A DNA stretch of 64,000 bases from contig NC_133399.1 of assembly GCF_047511655.1 (NCBI RefSeq), positions 7,071,333 to 7,135,332 on the forward strand. The letters run 5' to 3'. A model generated the notes under the pieces. It was given only the letters and a program-made list of their open reading frames with translations, was not told where the DNA came from and ran no database searches. Numbering within the stretch: the first letter of the stretch is position 1; every line of letters begins with the position of its first letter. This document shows, piece after piece, positions 1-12,926 of this stretch. The position numbers and the translations under genes are program-made. The DNA comes from Castor canadensis. Its lineage: Eukaryota; Chordata; Mammalia; Rodentia; Castoridae.

Positions 1-1615
1 GAGTGTACAGAAAAGGAAGATACAGATAAACAAATAATAACTCTTCATGAAATGAAGACAAAAAAACCCAACTTACCAGAACTTTAGAGATGCAGCAAAG
101 GTAGTTATAAAATGGAAGTTTATAGCTATGAGTGCCTACACAAAAAATAAGAGAAATCCTAAACAAACAAATGAAATAGCTCAAGGTTTTAATAAAGCAA
201 GAACTAGTGAAACCCAAAGTTAGTACAAAGGACTAAATAATAAATACCAATGCAGAAAATAATGTAATTAATTCTAACAAAGTAGTGCAAAGAATTAATG
301 AAACAAAGAGTTGGTTCTTGGACAAGATAAAGAAGATTGGCAAACCCTTAGCCAAACTGACCAAATGATAAAACAGAAGGCCCAAATAAATAAATTTAGA
401 GAAGAAAAAGAGAACCACAAAAGATACCAATGAAATTTAGAGATTCATTAGAGAACATTTTGAAATCATATTCCAATCAATTGGAAAAACCTACAAGTAA
501 TAGATAATTTTTCAGATAAACATGACTTACCAAAATTGAACCAAGAGAATATAAACAACATAGATAGATACCAAGCTATGAAATTGAAGCATGAAGAAAC
601 AGTCTCCAAAAAAGAAAAGTGTACATGGATACATTTAGTGCTAAATTCCAACAGATTTTTAGGGAAAAAGTAATGCCAATGATCCTCAAACTATTTCATA
701 AAAGGGAAAGAAAAGAACACTCCCAAACGCTTTTTATAAAATGGGTATTACCCTGATATGAAAACCTGTTAAAGAAAAAGCATGAAGAAATCTATAAACC
801 AATTTCCATTTGGAATTTTTAATAAAATAGTTGCAATCCAAATTCAAAAAAATCTTTAAAAGATCATACAACATGATCAAGTTAGTTTCACTTGAGGAAT
901 GAAAGGATAGCTCAAAATACACAAATAAATAAATGATAAGGCACAGAAATAGAACCAAAAGGGAAAAATACATGACCATGTGCATAGATGGAAAAGAAGA
1001 GTTTGAAAATGTTAAACCTCCTTTCAAAATAAAACACATGAAAGAAGTAGGAAGAGCAACATTGCAAAGGCTGTGTACAATAAACTTGAAGCCAAAATTA
1101 TACAATAAATGGAGAAAATTGCAACCATTTCCTCATAAGTCAGAAATGGTACAAGAATGTCCACTGTCTTCACTCTTACTCATTACAGTTCTTGAATTCC
1201 TAGCCATAGCAATAATATATGTGAAATAAAAGGGACACAGATAGGAAGGGAAAAAGTCCAATGTTACCTATTTATAGATGACATGATCCTATACATTTTT
1301 AGTGTAAATTAAAATTATATAGATTTCATCCCAACAGGTCTGTATACAATTATAATATGCTTTATTCAGTATAACTCCCAACTATTACTTTTTATGACAC
1401 TAAACACTTCCCTCTCTATTTCCCCCTACATTTCAACCTCTATAGTCCTCACTGATTTACTTTCATGTCCCTGATTGCTGGCGGGATGGGGGTTGTTATG
1501 TTTGGTTTTCTCCTAGTTGCATGTAAAAGACCATAAAGTTCTATGAAAAAACCTTAGATCTTATAAACAGTTTCAGCAAAGTAGCAGGACAGAAAATCAA
1601 CACATTGACCCCATG
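1..1615 (+). mobile_element. Old L1 ORF2 fragment, interrupted (left arm)
   Basis: The plus strand translates in broken frames to L1 reverse-transcriptase sequence, for example a stretch ending VLEFLAIAI near 1,180-1,215 that matches the usual L1 [16 protein letters not shown] block. L1 similarity stops near 1,300 and resumes near 1,521 with the segment coding for the ILYLKD...[18 protein letters not shown] region. About 220 bases between are not L1. Many stops make it a dead, old copy. The mirror copy is at 20,161-21,775 on the minus strand. Confidence 0.8.
1301..1520. other. Unidentified insert inside old L1 (left arm)
   Basis: About 220 bases that split an L1 ORF2 fragment. They include a pyrimidine-rich stretch and show no clear tail, terminal repeat or target duplication. 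They could be an old SINE or a piece of another repeat. I do not recognise the family. The mirror copy is at about 20,256-20,475. Confidence 0.4.
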
Positions 1616-2490
1616 AATTAGAAGAGTTGGTGTAACAAAGGAGTTTCATTGTCTGAGGATTATTTTGTTAAAAGAGCAGTCAGCCCAGGGCTAGTGGACT
1701 CCTCTGGTTCCAGGAGATCTTGATGGGTTTTTGGGCTTTGCTTACAGGAAGGATTTTAGACTGAGAACAAAAAAGATGAAACATGAAAAGAACCTCACCA
1801 ACATATATTACAGTTAAAACATTACATACAATGAATAAGGAAAAATATGTCACATATAAAGGAAAAGCAGTCAGAATAACGGGATTTCTAAACAGAAACT
1901 AAAATCACAGATGTCATGGATTGATGTATTAATGTGCCAAAAGCAGTAACTTTCAACCTAGACCCAATAGAGCAGAAAACACCTTGGTGAAGCTCAAGCT
2001 TACTCAGATCACAATTCCAGGCTGATCAATTAACTTCTCTGAGTTACATTTTTTTTCAAATGTAAAATGAGTTCCTAATAATATTGACCATATCTAATAT
2101 ACATGTATAAATATTAAATGAGGAAATTCTTGTGAGATTCTGACTTCGACAATTGTGCATAAGAACTCTAAACGCAGCTCTCCAAATTTCCCCATGTTTT
2201 ACAAATTAAGAAGGAAATGATATTTCCTGATGTGTTCCAAGCACAATTCTTCTCAGTGCTTTGTAAAAATCATAATAAATTCAAAGATTGTTGTAACTTA
2301 TCAGGGTTTTATAACAAACAACCAGTTTTATTGTCATTCCTTTTTTATCAAGATAAAAGGAATATCAATTTTCTTATGATTTCAGGAACTGCATGCCATC
2401 CACAAGTCAATGCTTTGGCACTCCAAGGAACCTAACAAAATCAGGATTCTCAACACTAGACAAAATTGGAACTAAGAATTAGGCAAACAT
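1616..2490. other. Arm DNA with no recognised feature
   Basis: No reading frame above background, no repeat family recognised and no RNA gene seen. Short open frames here lack any familiar motif. The mirror copy is at about 19,286-20,160. Confidence 0.5.
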
Positions 2491-2494
2491 AGTG

Positions 2495-3716
2495 AAGAGG
2501 TTATATTTCTGGAAAACAAGAGATTTCATGGAAAAGACACAACAAATAATTGAGCTACTTAAGTTCTTACCTGGTCTCTTGGAAACATACAAGAAAAAGA
2601 AAAATTTCCTTTATTGTCAGACCAGTGTTCCTCAGGGAAATCAGGTTGGTGTCAGGGGATTGTAGGAACAAAGTAAAATATAACTAACGAAGAGTTGTAA
2701 ATACGTTCTTGGATGCTGTCCCTCAGAGGGTAGAAATCTTTCCAGAAGTGAACTCAGTTCCTTTTGAAGTCCTAAGAGCCCTAAATCTTTTTGGTGATGA
2801 AAACTTCATTCCCTCTTGCTATTTTGTTTGGAGCACAGATTCAGGCCCTGCATTAACCATCCAGTGGGGAATCCTGACTTCCATTCAGAGACCATCTCCT
2901 AAGAGACACCATCCAGATGAGTGTCTCATCCAGATGAGAGCCCAGTGTGTTCTTCAGGAAAGCTGAAAGAAGAATGGAAAGTGACAAGATTTACCTGGTG
3001 TTACCTGATGACCAACTAAGCCTAGTTTAGAGTTGGTAATGAATGTTTGCCTTGGCTTGTATGAATAATTAATTGGCAACAAATTTATTACATTAAAAAG
3101 AGAAAAGGGGTTTAGATTCTGCAATGCATAGATCACTGACAATTGTGTGATAAGAAAGGAAGTCCAGTTGTAGATTAATGAAGAAGGACTAGAAAGTATT
3201 TCTCATGAAAATAGAATGTGTCCTCATTAGACCCAAGGGATATTGAATATTGGAATGTTGGTTGCTTATCATACTTTAATGTTATGTGTTTTCACTTTTA
3301 TTTGTTACAGAGAAACCACATGTATTTGGTCTGTTAATATATGTGTTCGTTTATTGCCGTGGAGGGGTTGTACTATAAAGATATATGTAAGCTATAAAAT
3401 ATTATGAAAGACTTATACAATAAGCACTTTATCTGTCATGGTCAAAGCTGAGATTTGATGATTTATTCATCACATGTTAAGAAAGAGCTTAATTATCAAA
3501 TGTTTATGGTCATGAAAGTCTTATTTAGTTTTCTCAGTTAAAGTTACTTTTTCTTTTAGATCATTGGCTTCCTCGCAGTAAGCAATAATAAAATATTTAT
3601 TTCTTTAAAATAGTAGAACATATCCATATCCATGAATGTTTCAAGTAGCCAGTAGGAAATCAGTTTTAGGTATAGAGGGATATAAAATGAAATGAAAGGC
3701 ATTTTTCTTTAATTTT
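2495..3716 (-). other. OR7-unit upstream-flank homolog, inverted (left arm)
   Basis: This is the mirror copy of the block at 18,060-19,281 and therefore also related, in inverted orientation, to 29,740-30,570 upstream of the intact OR7 gene. No coding sequence is visible. The short open frames at 2,709-2,966 and 2,954-3,142 have no recognisable domain, and I treat them as chance. Confidence 0.75.
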
Positions 3717-4384
3717 TAACATTTACATATATGAAACTGTTTCTATATTCATTATAAATGTCAGAAAAATGGAATCCTTGTAAACACTACCTGAAAACAA
3801 CAGCTTTGGGGACATACACTTCACAGTGTCTACTCCCATGTTGACATTCACACAAAAATCAGTTTTTGTTCTTACTGGATCTGAACATTTTAACTTTTGA
3901 TTTCAAAAGTGAACTGGAAGTTATTTCACTACATTTGCTATTTTCTATTTATCTGTTTTAAATATGTGTGGACATGTTTTGTAGAAGGGTGTGTGAAATT
4001 TTACACATTTTGTATGATCAGATCTGTCAGTCATGGTACATTCTCATTCTGCTGCTGTATATATTATTTTGGAAGTTTCTCAAAAAAATTAAAAGTAGAG
4101 CACTTTTGATACAGCTAGATCACTTCTAGTTATATACCCCAAGGTATCAAACTCTATTTCTATAGAGATACCTGTGTATGTGTGATTATCACTGCACATT
4201 TGCAATTGTGTTTGACATCACAATGACCTGGCCAAGGCCAAATGCAAGTCTCTGGCCTAGGGAAGATGCATGTCAGTTACCAGACTGTTTATTGTATTTG
4301 ATTCCTACATTCATTGAGATTTTGATTAGTGAGTCATCTCCCTTGAAGATAACTACAAGTAAAAGCAGGTATTTTCTTCTTTAT
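3717..4384. other. Arm DNA with no recognised feature
   Basis: AT-rich sequence with short chance open frames, no motif and no repeat family that I can name. The mirror copy is at 17,392-18,059. Confidence 0.45.
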
Positions 4385-4530
4385 TGTTGTGCTGGGTGGG
4401 GGTAAACTGTAGCATTTACAAAAGTTCATACAATGTATCAAATATAACATACTTGAATTTATCCCCTCCACCACTCACCTTTATCATTCCCTCCCCACTT
4501 TCCTGGAATAGTTTCCATAGCATCATTTTT
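4385..4530 (-). mobile_element. L1 3'-terminal-like tail (left arm)
   Basis: Read on the minus strand this stretch ends in 'cccagcacaacaataaag' after a C-rich run. The same type of tail recurs at 27,425-27,530, and the block before it resembles the L1 3' terminus at about 5,400-5,500. It is best read as a short 3' end of an old L1 subfamily. The mirror copy is at 17,246-17,391. Confidence 0.5.
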
Positions 4531-5500
4531 ACTATATGGAGGCTCATAAAAAATTAAAAATAGAACTGCCATACGATCCAGCAATACCACACCTAGGGAT
4601 ATACTGAAGGAATGTGAGCCAAGTTACATCAAAGTCACCTGCATACCCATGTTTATTTTAGCATTATTTGCAATAGCTAATCTATGGAAACAGCCAACAT
4701 ACCCCACTACTAAAGAATGGATTAAGAATATGTGGTATTTGCAGACAATGAAATCTTACTTAGCTACAAAGTAGAATGAAGTTTTGTCATTTGCAGGTAA
4801 ATAGATGTAACTGGAGAACATCATAAAATTAAGTAAAGTTAGCCAGGCTCAGAAGGCAAAAAGCCACATGTTCTCTCTCATATGTGGGATATAGACCTAA
4901 TACCAATACAGCAATATTTTGAGTAACTGGTCACATGAAAGGAAGGTCAGGTATGAAATGGGTAGTGTAAAAGAAGGAAACTAAGAGGATGAATATGGTT
5001 AATATACTCTCTATGCAAGATTGAATATACAATTTTTAAACTGACTGAAACCACCATAAGAAAGGGACTAAGAGTGAAGAGAATTAAAGGAGATCAACCA
5101 AGTGCGTTGTATTACATATATACATTGAACTATCACAAGGAAACTCCCTGTGTAGCCACTTTATTTCAAATAAGCAAAACTATCATCTTTTTCTTTTATC
5201 TTTTCTCTTGTACAAAATCAGAGAACAGGGGGTCAGAACAAGTCTTCCGGTGGGTGGGGGGATATTGATACAAGTGGGAGGGGTGAGACGGCAGGGAAAG
5301 TGGGTTAGGAGTGTGAATATGGTACAAAAGTTTGTACACCTGTTTTAAATGCTAAAATCTTACCTGCTGAAACCATTACAGAAATGGGGGGAGTGTGGAA
5401 AAAAGGAGAGTGTTGGATGGGGTGAATTCAGGTACATTTGATACATTGCAAGAACTTTTGCAAATGCCACAAATGTACCCTCACCTACTATGCTATATAT
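4531..5500 (+). mobile_element. Old L1 3' end (left arm)
   Basis: The plus strand carries the end of L1 ORF2 (the region coding for MPYDPAIPHLGIY... and the W...MEFYSATK... block in decayed form) followed by a 3' UTR with a G-rich stretch near 5,225-5,300. Frames are broken by stops. It abuts another L1 fragment in the opposite direction at about 5,500. The mirror copy is at 16,276-17,245. Confidence 0.75.
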
Positions 5501-5985
5501 GCTATAAATATAGCATTTATAATGTAGAGAAATGTGTCTTTTTTCCCTAGTTTTTATAGAGCTTTTATCATGAAAGGATGTTCAATTTTGTCAAAGGCTT
5601 TTTCTACACCTGTTGATATGATGATGTGGGTTTTGTCCTTGATTCTGTTTATGTGTTGTAGTATGTTTATTGTTTTGTGTATGTAGTAACTTCCTTGCAT
5701 TCCTGGAAGGAAACCTACTTGATCATTGTGTAGGGTCTATTTAATATGCTACTGGATTCTGTTAGCAAGTATTTCATTGAGGATTTTTGGATCTATGTTC
5801 ATCAAGGATATTGGTCTATAATATTCTTTATTTTATGCATCTATACCTGGCTTTGATATCAGGTTAATGCTAGCTTTGTAGAATGAGTTTGGGAATATTC
5901 CTTCTTTTTGTCCTTGGTGAAATAATTTGAAGAGTATTGGTTTTACTTCTTTAGTTTCTAATTTTATTTTATTGTTTTTACATTT
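5500..5985 (-). mobile_element. Old L1 ORF2 fragment (left arm)
   Basis: The minus strand codes for the L1 ORF2 region [26 protein letters not shown] followed by the part leading into reverse-transcriptase motifs, with stops. The neighbouring younger L1 copy begins at its left-arm edge near 5,986. The mirror copy is at 15,791-16,276 on the plus strand. Confidence 0.75.
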
Positions 5986-8900
5986 ACTTACATGTGTATA
6001 CATTGTTTGGTCCACACCCCCATTGTTTGGTCCACAAGAGGGTTTGCCCCTCTTGTTCTCCAAATTTATTGAAGAGAAAACATAAGAGACAATAAGAAAA
6101 GCATAGCATTTTTGCTATTTTGAGATGAAGGAAGCTATACAGAGAGGTCCTACTGTTATTACCATGCATATGTGTACTACAACTCATATTGATTCATCTC
6201 TACCAGGCCTCTTCACTACTTCCTAGTCCCCTTCCTATAGTGACCTCTGCCGGTTTAAGATTACTGTATTTGCTTCTATACAGACAGCATATCAACCACA
6301 TTGAAGTTTTAGGTTTCCTTACTTTTCCCTACTCCTCCCATATGTGGCTTTTCCTTAGTGTGTGACCTATGTCCAATAATATTTCTTCATTTGTTTTAGG
6401 TCTGTAATCTGCATATGAGGGAGAAGATGTGATTTTTGTTATTCTGAGCCTGACTAACTTCACATAAGATGATCTCCAGTTCCATCCATTGACTTGCAAA
6501 TGACAAAATTTCATTCTTTTATTCTTTGTAGCTGAATAAAATTCCATTGTGTATAAATGCCACATTTTCTTAATCCATTCATCAGTAGTGGGGCATCTTG
6601 GCTATTTCCATAACTTGGCTCTTGTGACTAGTACTGCAATAAATATGAGTATGCAGATGTCTTTGGAATAACCTGAGTCGCATTCCTTTGGGTATAGCCC
6701 TAGGAGTGGTATGGCTGGATCATATGTTAGATATATGTTTAGTTTTTTTAGAAGCCTCTCTATTGTTTGCCAAAGTGGTTGTACTAGCTTACCTTCCCAC
6801 CACCAGTGTGTGAGGGTTCCTTTTCTCTCCACATCCTTCCAACATTTGCTGTTGGTGGTGTTTTTGATGATAGCTATTCCAATAGGGGTGATGTGGAATA
6901 TTAGTGTGGTTTTGATTTGCATTTCATTAAGGCCAGGGATGGTGAGCATTTTTTCATGTGTTTTGGGACATTTGTGTTCTTCCCTAGAAAAAGTTCTGTT
7001 TAGGTCAGTTGCCCACTTCTTTATTGGTTCATTGATTTGGGGGGGAATTTTATTATTTGAACTCCTTATATATTCTGTTTATCAGTTCTTTGACTGATAT
7101 GTAGCCAGCAAAGATTTTCTCTCACTCTGTGCGTGGTCTTGTCAGTTTAGAGATCATTTCTTTTGTTGTGCAGAAGCTTTTTAATTTCATGTAGTCCCAT
7201 TTTTCCATCCTTTCTCTTAGTTGCTGGGCTGCTGGGGTTATACTGAGGAATTCTTTGCCTATACCTATTGTTTCCACAGTATTCCCTGCTCTTTCCTGTA
7301 CTAACTTGGGAGTTTTGGGTCTGATATTAAGGTCCTTAATCCACTTTGAGTTGATACTAGTACAGGGTGATAGGCATGGATCTAGTTTCAGTTTTCTGCA
7401 GGCAGATAACCACTTTTCCCAGCATTTGTTGAGGAAGCTGTGGTTTCTCCATCATATGTTTTTGGTGCCTTTGTCAAAAATAAGGTGGGCTTAGCTGTGT
7501 GGATTCTTATCTTAGTCCTCTATTCTGTTCCACTGGTCTTCATATCTGTTTTTGTGCCAGTGCCGTGCTGTTTTTTATTGCTGTGGCTCTGTAATATGGT
7601 TTGAAGTCAGAATTGTGATACCTCCAGCATTGCTCTTTTTGCTGAGTATTGCCTTGGTTATTCACAATATCTTGTGTTTCCAAATGAACTTTAGGGTAGA
7701 TTTCTCAATCTCTGAGATGAATGTCATTGGGATTTTGATGGGAATTGCATTGAACATGTAGATTGCTTTTGGTAGGATAGTCATTTTTACTGTGTTGATT
7801 CTACCAGTCCATGAGCATAGGAGATCTCTCCACCTTTTTTCAGGGGTTTGTGGTTCTCCTTGCAGAGATCATTTACATCCTTTGTTAAGTTTACTCCGAG
7901 GTATTTGAATTTTTTAGGCTATTGTATGTGGAATTGTTTTCCTATATTCTTTCTCAATTTATTCATTGTTGGTGTATAAACAGGATACTGATTTTTGTAA
8001 GTTGATTTTGTATCCTGCTACATTGCTGAAACTGTTTATTGTGTCTAGGAGTTTTTGGGTAGAATGTTTTGGGACTTTGAAGTATAGGATCGTGTAGTCT
8101 GCAAATAAGGATGTTTTGAGAGTTTCTTTACCTATTTGAATTCCTTTTATTACTTCATCTTGCCTTATTGTTCTGGCTAGGAATTCCAGGACTATGTTGA
8201 ATAGGAGTGGGGAGAGTGGGCACCTTTGTTTCATTCCTGATTTTAGGGGAAATTATTTCAGTTTTTCCCCAATAAGTATGATGTTGGCTGTAGGTTTGTC
8301 ATACAGAGTCTTTATAATGTTGACATACATTTTTTCTATTCCTATTTTTCTTAAAGCTTTTATTATGTAGTGATGTTGAATCATATCAAAGTCTTTTTCG
8401 GCATTTATAGAGATGATCAAGTGGTTTTTGTCTTTGTTTCTATTAATGTGCTGGACTACATTCATTGATTTATGTATGTTAAACCACCCCTGCATCCCTG
8501 GGATGAAGATGACTTGGTTATGGTGAATGATCTTTCTGATATGTTGTTGGATTCAATGTACCATTATTTTGTTGAGGATTTTTGCAGTGATGTTTACTAC
8601 GGGGATTGACCCATAGTTCTCCTTTTTGGATGTGTCTTTGTCTGGTTTTTGGATGAGTGTAATACTGGCTTCATAGAATGAGTTAGCTAGTGTTCCATTG
8701 TTCCTTCTCTTTCTATTTCATGGAAAAGTTTAAGGAGAGTTCGTATTAGTTCTTCTTTAAATGTCTGACAGAATTCAGCAGAGAATCTGTCAGGTCCTGG
8801 ACTTTTCTTTTTTGGGGAGACTATTGCTGCTTCAATTTCATTTAGTGTTATAGATCTGCTTAAGTGGTTAATATCCTCTTGGTTCAATTTTGGACGGTCA

Positions 8901-8995
8901 TAGTTGTCTAGAGATTTGTCCATGTCTTCAAAATTTTCAAATTTATTGGAATATAGGTTCTCAAAGTAGTCTCTGATAGTTCCCTGGTTCATTTC
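5986..8995 (-). mobile_element. 5'-truncated L1: ORF2 and 3' UTR (left copy, long version)
   Basis: On the minus strand this element runs from an ORF2 start at [16 protein letters not shown] (near 8,990) through reverse-transcriptase blocks ([16 protein letters not shown] at about 8,175-8,225) and the C-terminal LTYDPAIPLLGLYPKECD and MEFYSATKNK blocks. It ends in a 3' UTR at about 6,000. The usual FADD active-site motif reads FADY here, so it could not be an active transcriptase. Several stops and frameshifts are present. The copy in the other arm is cut at 13,104, so this left copy is about 325 bases longer at its 5' side. A near-perfect 16-base unit (cattgtttggtccaca) is repeated near 6,001-6,037. 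Confidence 0.85.
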
Positions 8996-10990
8996 TAAGG
9001 AAAGGCTCTGCATATAGGGATTGATATGCAATATTTATCTTTGTCAGTCTGGCTAATTTGACTTAATATGATGATTTCTAGCTGCACTCATTTTCCTGCA
9101 AATGACATAAGTTCATTTTCCTCATGTCTCAAAGACCACCAGTGTGTATATATGCCACAATTTCTTTATCTATTAATAACTTGTTTGGCTTTAGTGCTAA
9201 TTCCATATTTTTGAAAACATAAGGTGTACAAGTATCTTGATTCAATGTTGACTTACATTCCTTCATATATTTGTCCAGGGGTGCTATAACAAAAGCATAT
9301 GGTAGTTTATTTTTAGATTTTAAGGGACCTCCATACTGATTTCCATAGTGGCTGCACTAATTTATATTCCCACCAACAGTGCATAAGGGTCTCTTTTCCC
9401 CCCACATCTTCACGAATATTTGTTGTTTATTTTGTTTGGTCCAAGCTATTCTGACTGGGGTGAAATGGAAATGAAATTTCAATGAAGTTTTGAGATGCAT
9501 TTCATTTAAGGCTTAGAAGGTTGAAGATTTCCTCATATATTTATTAGCCAATATATTCTTCTTCTTTTGAAACCTATTTGCTGAATTAATCTGCACATTT
9601 GTTGATTGGATAACTTGTTTTTTTAGTGCTTAATTTTTGGAGCTCTTTGTATGTTCTGGAGGTTAATACTTTACCAGATGAATACCTGGTAAAGATTACT
9701 CCCATTTTGTAGTTTTTCTTTTGATTCTGGTAATTGTTTCATTATCAGTGCAGAACTCTTTTTGTTTATTATATAATTATTTTTTCATTCAACTTAGAAA
9801 AGTTTTATTGAGCCTCACAGTCTGGGCAAGGAGGATAAAAATACCAGAACAATGTCATAATTTAGAGAATGGGAGAGAAAAACTGAATTTTTAAGAAGCA
9901 TGGATATGATTATAAATTGTATCCATTTTAATGTGTGAAAGGAAAGCAGAATTACTGTGAATTACTCCTTATTGGTCTTATCCTCTGAGTACTTGGAGTT
10001 CTATTCAGAAAAATGTTACCTATGACTATAAAAGGTTTTCCTTACTATTTTCTGTAGTAGTTTCAAAGTTGCTGATTTTACAAAATGATCTTTGATCCTT
10101 TTTCAATTAGTTTTTGTATGGCTGAGATAGAGATGTGGTTTCAGTCTTCTACATGTGAATATGCAGTTTTCTCAGCACCATTTGTTGAAGAGGCTGTATT
10201 TTCATTAACATAGATTTTTCAGCTGCTTTGTCAAAAATCAGATGACTGTCACTATAAGGGCTTTTTCCCTGAATCTTCCATTCTATTTCATTCATCTTTG
10301 CATATGTTCTTGTGCCAGCACCATACTGTTTTTGTTAATATGGCCTTGAATTATAATTTGAAGCTAGGTGTTGTGACATCCCCAGCATTGCTCTTTTTGC
10401 TCAAGATTGGTTTTAGTTGCTAGGGGTCTTTTATTTTTCCATAGGAGGTGTAGGATTGATTTTCCTGTTACTGTGAAGAATGACATTGGGATTTTGTTGG
10501 TCATTGCATTGAATATGTAGATTGTTTTTATTAACACAGACATTACACAGTATTAATTCTGCTGATCCATAATATGGCCAGTCTTTTAATTTCCTAGTGT
10601 TTTCAATTTCATTCTTGAATTTTTATAGTATTAATTATAGAGGTCTTTCACTCCCTTTGTTAGGTTTATTTTATTCCTAGATACTTAACTTTTTTAGGCA
10701 ATTGTGAAAGGGATTGTTTTTTGGATTTCTTTCTCAGCCTTTTCATTATTGGTATATAAAAACAGCTATGGATATTTATACTGATTTTATGTCTTGTTAC
10801 TTTGCTGAAAATGTTTATTAGACCTAACAATTTTCTGGTGAGATCTCTTTGAACTTTTAAGTACAGGATCATATCATCTTCAAATTGAGATAATTCCATT
10901 TATTACTTTCCTGTTTGTATACCTTTTATTTCTCTAATCAGTCTAATGCCCCCTATTACTTTTCTTTACAATTTTCCCCTATCCAGTATA
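8996..10990 (-). mobile_element. Old L1 (minus), split by an unrecognised insert
   Basis: Read on the minus strand, 9,030-9,765 matches an old L1 3' end and the ORF2 C terminus. 10,005-10,990 continues upstream through the LLGLINIFSKVTRHKI region up to the LYLKV block. About 240 bases at 9,765-10,005 between the two are not L1. No frame is open over more than about 80 codons. Confidence 0.7.
9765..10005. other. Unidentified insert inside old L1
   Basis: A stretch of about 240 bases that interrupts L1 similarity in the spacer. It has no poly(A) tail, terminal repeat or target duplication that I can see, and I cannot name it. Confidence 0.35.
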
Positions 10991-11940
10991 GTCCAACAAT
11001 TTTCAGTGAGTTTCATTGAATCTTGTTCTTTTAGAGTTGTGATGATTTTCAATATTATTCACTCTCTTCTTCATTACTTCTTCTTTCCCTCTTCTCTTAG
11101 CTTTCTCTAAAAGTTCCCATTTTGGAAATACATTCTGCATATATATGAATACATAATAATGCTTGAGTTTTTATTTGGATCTATATTCCACATATGAAAG
11201 AAAGCATGCAACCTTTTTCTTCATGAATCTGACTAACTTTACTTAACAGGATATTCTTCAGTTCCATCCACTTACCTGTATGAGACAAAATTTCATTCTT
11301 GTTTATGGCTAACTAAAATTTCATTGTATATCTATCTATTTCTCTATTATCTATCCATCTTCTATCTATCTATCTATCTATGTATCTATCTGTCTATCAT
11401 CTATGTATCTATCTATCATATTTTCTTAATCCATTAACCAGTAGTAGGACATCTGGGTTGATTTCATTGCATAGCTATTGTGAACAGTGCTGCAATAAAT
11501 ATGGGCATGCAAGTGTCTTTATAGAATCTTGACTTACATTCTATTGGATGTATACCCACAAATTGTATTGCTGGATGATAGGGTAGTTCTATTTTTAGTT
11601 TTTTGAGGAGTCTTCATACTGTTTTCCATAATGCTTGTACTAATTCAAATTCTCACAAGCAGTGTATGAGGGTTCCTTTTTCACTGCATCCTCATCACCA
11701 TTTGTTGTTGTTTGTCTTCTTGGTGGTAGCTATTCTACCAGGAGTGTGGCAGAATCTTAATGTGGCTTTGATTTACATTTCTTTCTTGAACAGGGACATT
11801 GAGCATTTCTTCATGTTATTTTTGGCACTTTAGACTACTTCCTTTGCAAAAGTTCTGCTCAGTTCATTTGCTCACTTCTTCATTGAGTTGTTGATTTTTG
11901 GGGGGTTTAGTTTTTAGAGCTTCCTATAAATTCTTTGGTC
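10991..11940 (-). mobile_element. Old L1 3' fragment (minus)
   Basis: On the minus strand this contains a decayed 3' UTR and ORF2 C terminus. The stretch 11,170-11,300 matches the usual L1 region before the 3' UTR, and 11,440-11,760 matches the LAVTSANMHMPIFIAALFTIAK-type block in decayed form. A GATA-type microsatellite has grown inside it at 11,327-11,431. Confidence 0.7.
11327..11431 (+). repeat. (TATC)n microsatellite
   Basis: A run of tatc/tctg/tatg four-base units with several interruptions, embedded in an old L1 3' region. Confidence 0.85.
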
Positions 11941-11989
11941 AGGGAGATTTAAATAATCTCTAAGCATAAAGGAGATATCTAATGTATGA

Positions 11990-12830
11990 CAATTGTGCTG
12001 TTCATTCACTGCCACAAATTGTGGCAATGAAGGAAGTCATACTTGTAGGCAGCATTAGAAGTTTTCAACTAGAACCAGATAGATTATTCTATAATAAAAT
12101 ACGTGTGAACAAATCTTCATTGAGTAAACCCCCTTACACTGAATGGTAATCTTACATACCGCAGTATGAAAAAAATCTTCCACAGTTATTCAATGTTAAT
12201 GTAGACATTGATTTTATCATATTTAAGTTTTACATTCTAAGGCCAAATGAATCCATCTCTTATTTCAAAATGTCTTCACATCTAGACTTCACTTGGAGTT
12301 ACCTACCTGATAATGAGCTTTTCTAGTGACTATGGCACACAATGTGGACATCAACCTGAAAAAGAGAATATAATCTTGCTGATGAGAAGAAAAGTCATTG
12401 ATCAGTTATGAAACACACTGGTCTGTTAAAACTTATAGTATTAGGAGGATCAATTAAAGTAACAGTGCTTGAAGGAATGATGGACTCACAAAGCAACTGT
12501 GGTCTAAGAATTTACTCTAGTATAAACTTACATAAACAGCCTTAGCAGCCAAGTGTGTGTGTGGTTTTTTTACATAGGAGGAGAGCCACACATGACTATG
12601 AACTTGAGAATCAGCAAAAGAAACATATGTCAGTATGATCTAAGGAATTTGAGAAGAAACTGTTAAGACATTGGATTTGTCCATGAGGTAAATGGGAAAT
12701 TCTTATATTCCACCCCATGATCACATGTACATGGGATAACTAAAGTAGACTCACAGATGCATTGAATACAATGTTTATATGGGAAGAATGGAAAACATGC
12801 AGTTATCTTTCAAAAGATATAGAGACACGG
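11990..12830 (+). other. OR7-unit downstream-flank homolog in the spacer
   Basis: This block lines up, in the same orientation, with 25,050-26,210, the DNA just downstream of the intact OR7 gene. Shared landmarks are 'gagtaaac...ccttacactg' (12,121 / 25,065), 'gatcagttatgaaacaca.tggtctgttaaa' (12,400 / 25,820) and 'cataggaggagagccacac' (12,575 / 25,985). At the point where unit A holds a short L1 tail (25,234-25,689), this copy reads straight through, giving an empty site near 12,265. Confidence 0.75.
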
Positions 12831-12926
12831 TTATATAAGACTAATTTTTAGAAATGTGCAATACAACATAATGCAGAGAGCTAACAATATTGTACTGCAC
12901 ACTTCAAAATTTGTTACAAAGGTGAA

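Larger units (their letters stand above)
1..8672 (+). repeat. Left arm of a large inverted repeat (palindrome)
   Basis: The sequence is the reverse complement of 13,104-21,775; paired positions always add to 21,776, so there is no net insertion or deletion along the whole arm. I noticed four substitutions between the arms: 1,803/19,973, 2,821/18,955, 4,143/17,633 and 8,399/13,377. My comparison covered long stretches and all shared open frames but was not a base-by-base alignment, so a few more may exist. The arm is still matching at base 1, so it runs out of the window to the left. It holds L1 fragments on both strands and a block related to OR7 flanking DNA. Confidence 0.97.

Noticed and set aside
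734-1105. 123-codon minus-strand frame and its mirror at 20,671-21,042
   Set aside because: Antisense to a decayed L1 reverse-transcriptase region. It is kept open in both arms only because the arms are identical.
6711-7097. 128-codon frames at 6,711-7,097 and its mirror at 14,679-15,065
   Set aside because: They are antisense shadows of L1 ORF2.
12001-12040. Short hairpin 'ccacaaattgtgg' as an RNA or regulatory element
   Set aside because: A 13-base palindrome in AT-rich DNA is expected by chance at this scale.
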